Source: Dehalococcoidia bacterium (lineage in GTDB: Bacteria; Chloroflexota; Dehalococcoidia; GIF9; AB-539-J10). From it: a stretch of 6,760 bases of DNA. Position numbers and translations under genes: made by a program. Location of the stretch: the NCBI GenBank assembly GCA_023229725.1, contig JALNYR010000136.1, positions 1 through 6,760 on the forward strand, written 5' to 3'. The first letter of the stretch is position 1. Each line of letters begins with the position of its first letter. Below, in pieces: positions 5,244 through 6,760 of this stretch. The notes under the pieces were generated by a model. It was not told the DNA's origin. It was given only the letters and a program-made list of their open reading frames with translations, and searched no databases.

Positions 5244-6570
5244 CATGAGTGCTGAGCTCGTCACCGCTCTCTTGATGGGCGGCATCCTCGTTGGCGTCTT
5301 GCTTGGCTATCCGCTTGCCATCTCGGTGGGCTCGGTCGGCTTCATCGTTGGACTGCTTCTCTGGGGTCCCGGCATCATCGCCGACATGTACTACACGCGG
5401 ATGTTCAACCAGATAACCAACTACACACTTCTCGCGGTCCCCTTCTTCGTTCTCATGGGTGTCATGCTTGAGAGAACCGGCGTTGCGGAGGACCTCTACT
5501 CCTCGCTGTACCTCTGGTTCGGTGGGGTGCCGGGCGGCCTCGCGATTACCACTATTCTCATCGGGACGGTCATGGCCGCCTGCGTGGGCGTCATCGCGGC
5601 GTCCACGATGATGCTTGCCCTCGTCGGCATCCCGGCGATGCTGAAGCGTGGCTACAGCAAGCCGCTCGCAACGGGGTCTGTGTGCGCGGGGGGAACCCTC
5701 GGCATCCTTATCCCGCCGAGCATCATGCTGGTGGTCTACGGACCGATGGCCAACCTCAGCGTTGGCAAGCTCTTCTTCGGGGCATTCCTTCCGGGCTTCC
5801 TGCTTTCGGCACTGTACCTCATCTACATAATTGTTGCGTGTCTTCTGAATCCAAGGATGGGTCCTCCGGTTCCCAAGGAAGAGCGCAACGTCCCCTTCGT
5901 CAAGAAGACGGTGCTGCTGCTGAAGTCGCTCGTCCCTCCCCTGCTCATCATCCTGGCGGTGCTGGGGAGCATCTTCTTCGGCATCGCGGCGCCCACCGAG
6001 GCGGGAGCGGTTGGTGCGCTGGCCGCCACGGTTCTTGCGATGGCGTACCGGAAGTTCAGCATCAAGGCACTGAAGGAGGCCTCTCTCTCCACAATCAAGT
6101 TGAGCGGCATGATCCTGCTCATCGCGTCCCTGGCGTTCGCCTTCGTGGGCGTGTTCATTCGGGCGCAGTGTGGAGGCGTTGTTGAGGCCCTGCTGCTGGC
6201 GACTCCGGGCGGCAAGTGGGGCGTGTTCTTTGTCGTCATGTTCATCCTTTTCATTCTAGGCATGTTCATCGACTGGATAGGCATCGTGTTCATCATGGTG
6301 CCCATCATCACACCCGTTGCTGCGACGCTCGGTTTCGACCCGCTCTGGTTTGCAATGATGGTGTGCGTCAACCTGCAGATGTCGTTCCTGACGCCGCCGT
6401 TCGCCTACGCTATCTTCTTTGTGAAGGCGGCGTGTCCGCCCGAATTTGGCGTTCAGACCGGCGATGTGATCAGGGGCGTGATACCTTTCATCATCCTCAT
6501 CATGGTCGGTCTGGTTCTGTGTATCATCTTCCCCGAGATCATCCTCGTGCTTCCGCGCCTGATGCTGTAG
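5236..6570 (+). CDS. dctM: TRAP transporter large permease subunit, DctM family
   Basis: A 444-residue, very hydrophobic protein matching the usual DctM length, the ion-coupled channel-forming subunit of the TRAP transporter in the cytoplasmic membrane. Family motifs in order: GYPLAISVGSVGF (24-36), LLAVPFFVLMGVMLERTG (65-82), the central GSVCAGGTLGILIPPSI (147-163), the second-half motif PTEAGAVGA (253-261), GMFIDWIGIVFIMVPI (342-357) and LTPPFAYAIFFVKA (385-398). The two halves reflect the inverted-repeat elevator fold of the family. The ATG at 5236 is preferred: AAGGGTGA (5223-5230) sits 5 nt before it, and it overlaps the dctQ stop by 8 nt (ATGATTGA), typical coupled translation. The ATG at 5245 is an alternative. 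The frame is open further upstream, but that stretch reads through dctQ in another frame and is not part of the gene. Confidence 0.95.
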   Translation: MIDMSAELVTALLMGGILVGVLLGYPLAISVGSVGFIVGLLLWGPGIIADMYYTRMFNQITNYTLLAVPFFVLMGVMLERTGVAEDLYSSLYLWFGGVPGGLAITTILIGTVMAACVGVIAASTMMLALVGIPAMLKRGYSKPLATGSVCAGGTLGILIPPSIMLVVYGPMANLSVGKLFFGAFLPGFLLSALYLIYIIVACLLNPRMGPPVPKEERNVPFVKKTVLLLKSLVPPLLIILAVLGSIFFGIAAPTEAGAVGALAATVLAMAYRKFSIKALKEASLSTIKLSGMILLIASLAFAFVGVFIRAQCGGVVEALLLATPGGKWGVFFVVMFILFILGMFIDWIGIVFIMVPIITPVAATLGFDPLWFAMMVCVNLQMSFLTPPFAYAIFFVKAACPPEFGVQTGDVIRGVIPFIILIMVGLVLCIIFPEIILVLPRLML

Positions 6571-6592
6571 CCGGTTGTGTACTGTCATACGC

Positions 6593-6629
6593 GAGGGGGC
6601 AGCGGTCAGCTGCCCCCTCTCTTTTCGTT
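6593..6629 (+). terminator. Rho-independent terminator after dctM
   Basis: A perfect 11-bp stem GAGGGGGCAGC (6593-6603) / GCTGCCCCCTC (6609-6619) with a GGTCA loop is followed by the T-rich TCTTTTCGTT. It starts 22 nt after the dctM stop and closes the transporter operon. Confidence 0.88.
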
Positions 6630-6760
6630 CGACGGCTGAATGGAGCGTCCGCGTGATAGAGGATTGTGGGCTGCGGATACCCGCGCTCTGACGGGGGAGC
6701 CCGACGGCATGGTTCCGGTCCGGGAGCGACACACTTGAACGGCGTCACGTGGTGTCCCGT

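Noticed and set aside
6630..6760. GC-rich, foldable 3' flank with GGGCT/AGCCC and CCCG/CGGG arms and GGTTCCG...GTCCGGGAG, faintly like guanidine-I riboswitch strings
   Set aside because: The required helices and conserved order of that riboswitch are not present, short complementary arms are common at this GC content, and the window ends before any downstream gene. No gene or tRNA is supportable here.

Overview
This GC-rich window (roughly 60 % G+C by eye) carries six genes, all on the + strand. Together they read as a catabolic cassette for a small 2-hydroxy acid such as lactate or a relative. No RNA gene, mobile element, CRISPR array or phage gene is visible. The host looks like a high-GC bacterium. 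Its TRAP solute-binding protein is a predicted lipoprotein with a long Thr-Pro linker behind the lipid-anchored Cys, a layout common in cell-surface lipoproteins of Chloroflexota and Gram-positive bacteria. Membership of the Chloroflexota (for example Dehalococcoidia) is a low-confidence guess; nothing in the window fixes the taxon.

Layout: (1) 2-490 is the 3' end of a GlcD-type FAD-linked 2-hydroxyacid dehydrogenase gene. (2) 552-1922 is a complete second gene of the same family, about half identical to the first where they can be compared. (3) 1929-3191 is a LarA-family nickel-pincer hydroxyacid racemase gene, starting 6 nt after the previous stop with its Shine-Dalgarno inside the end of that gene. 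(4) 3192-3516 is a non-coding gap with a near-consensus sigma-70 promoter and a stem-loop at the predicted mRNA 5' end. (5) 3517-4650, 4734-5243 and 5236-6570 are dctP, dctQ and dctM of a TRAP transporter. A perfect 14-bp hairpin lies between dctP and dctQ, and dctQ and dctM overlap by 8 nt. (6) 6593-6629 is a clear Rho-independent terminator, followed by about 130 nt with no supportable gene.

How the parts could work together (inference): the lipoprotein DctP captures a carboxylate outside the membrane and DctQ-DctM import it with an ion gradient. LarA interconverts the stereoisomers of the hydroxy acid, and the two flavin dehydrogenases oxidise the usable (probably D) isomer to the 2-oxo acid. 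The actual substrate, the electron acceptor and the genes that make the LarA cofactor (larB, larC, larE) are not visible here.
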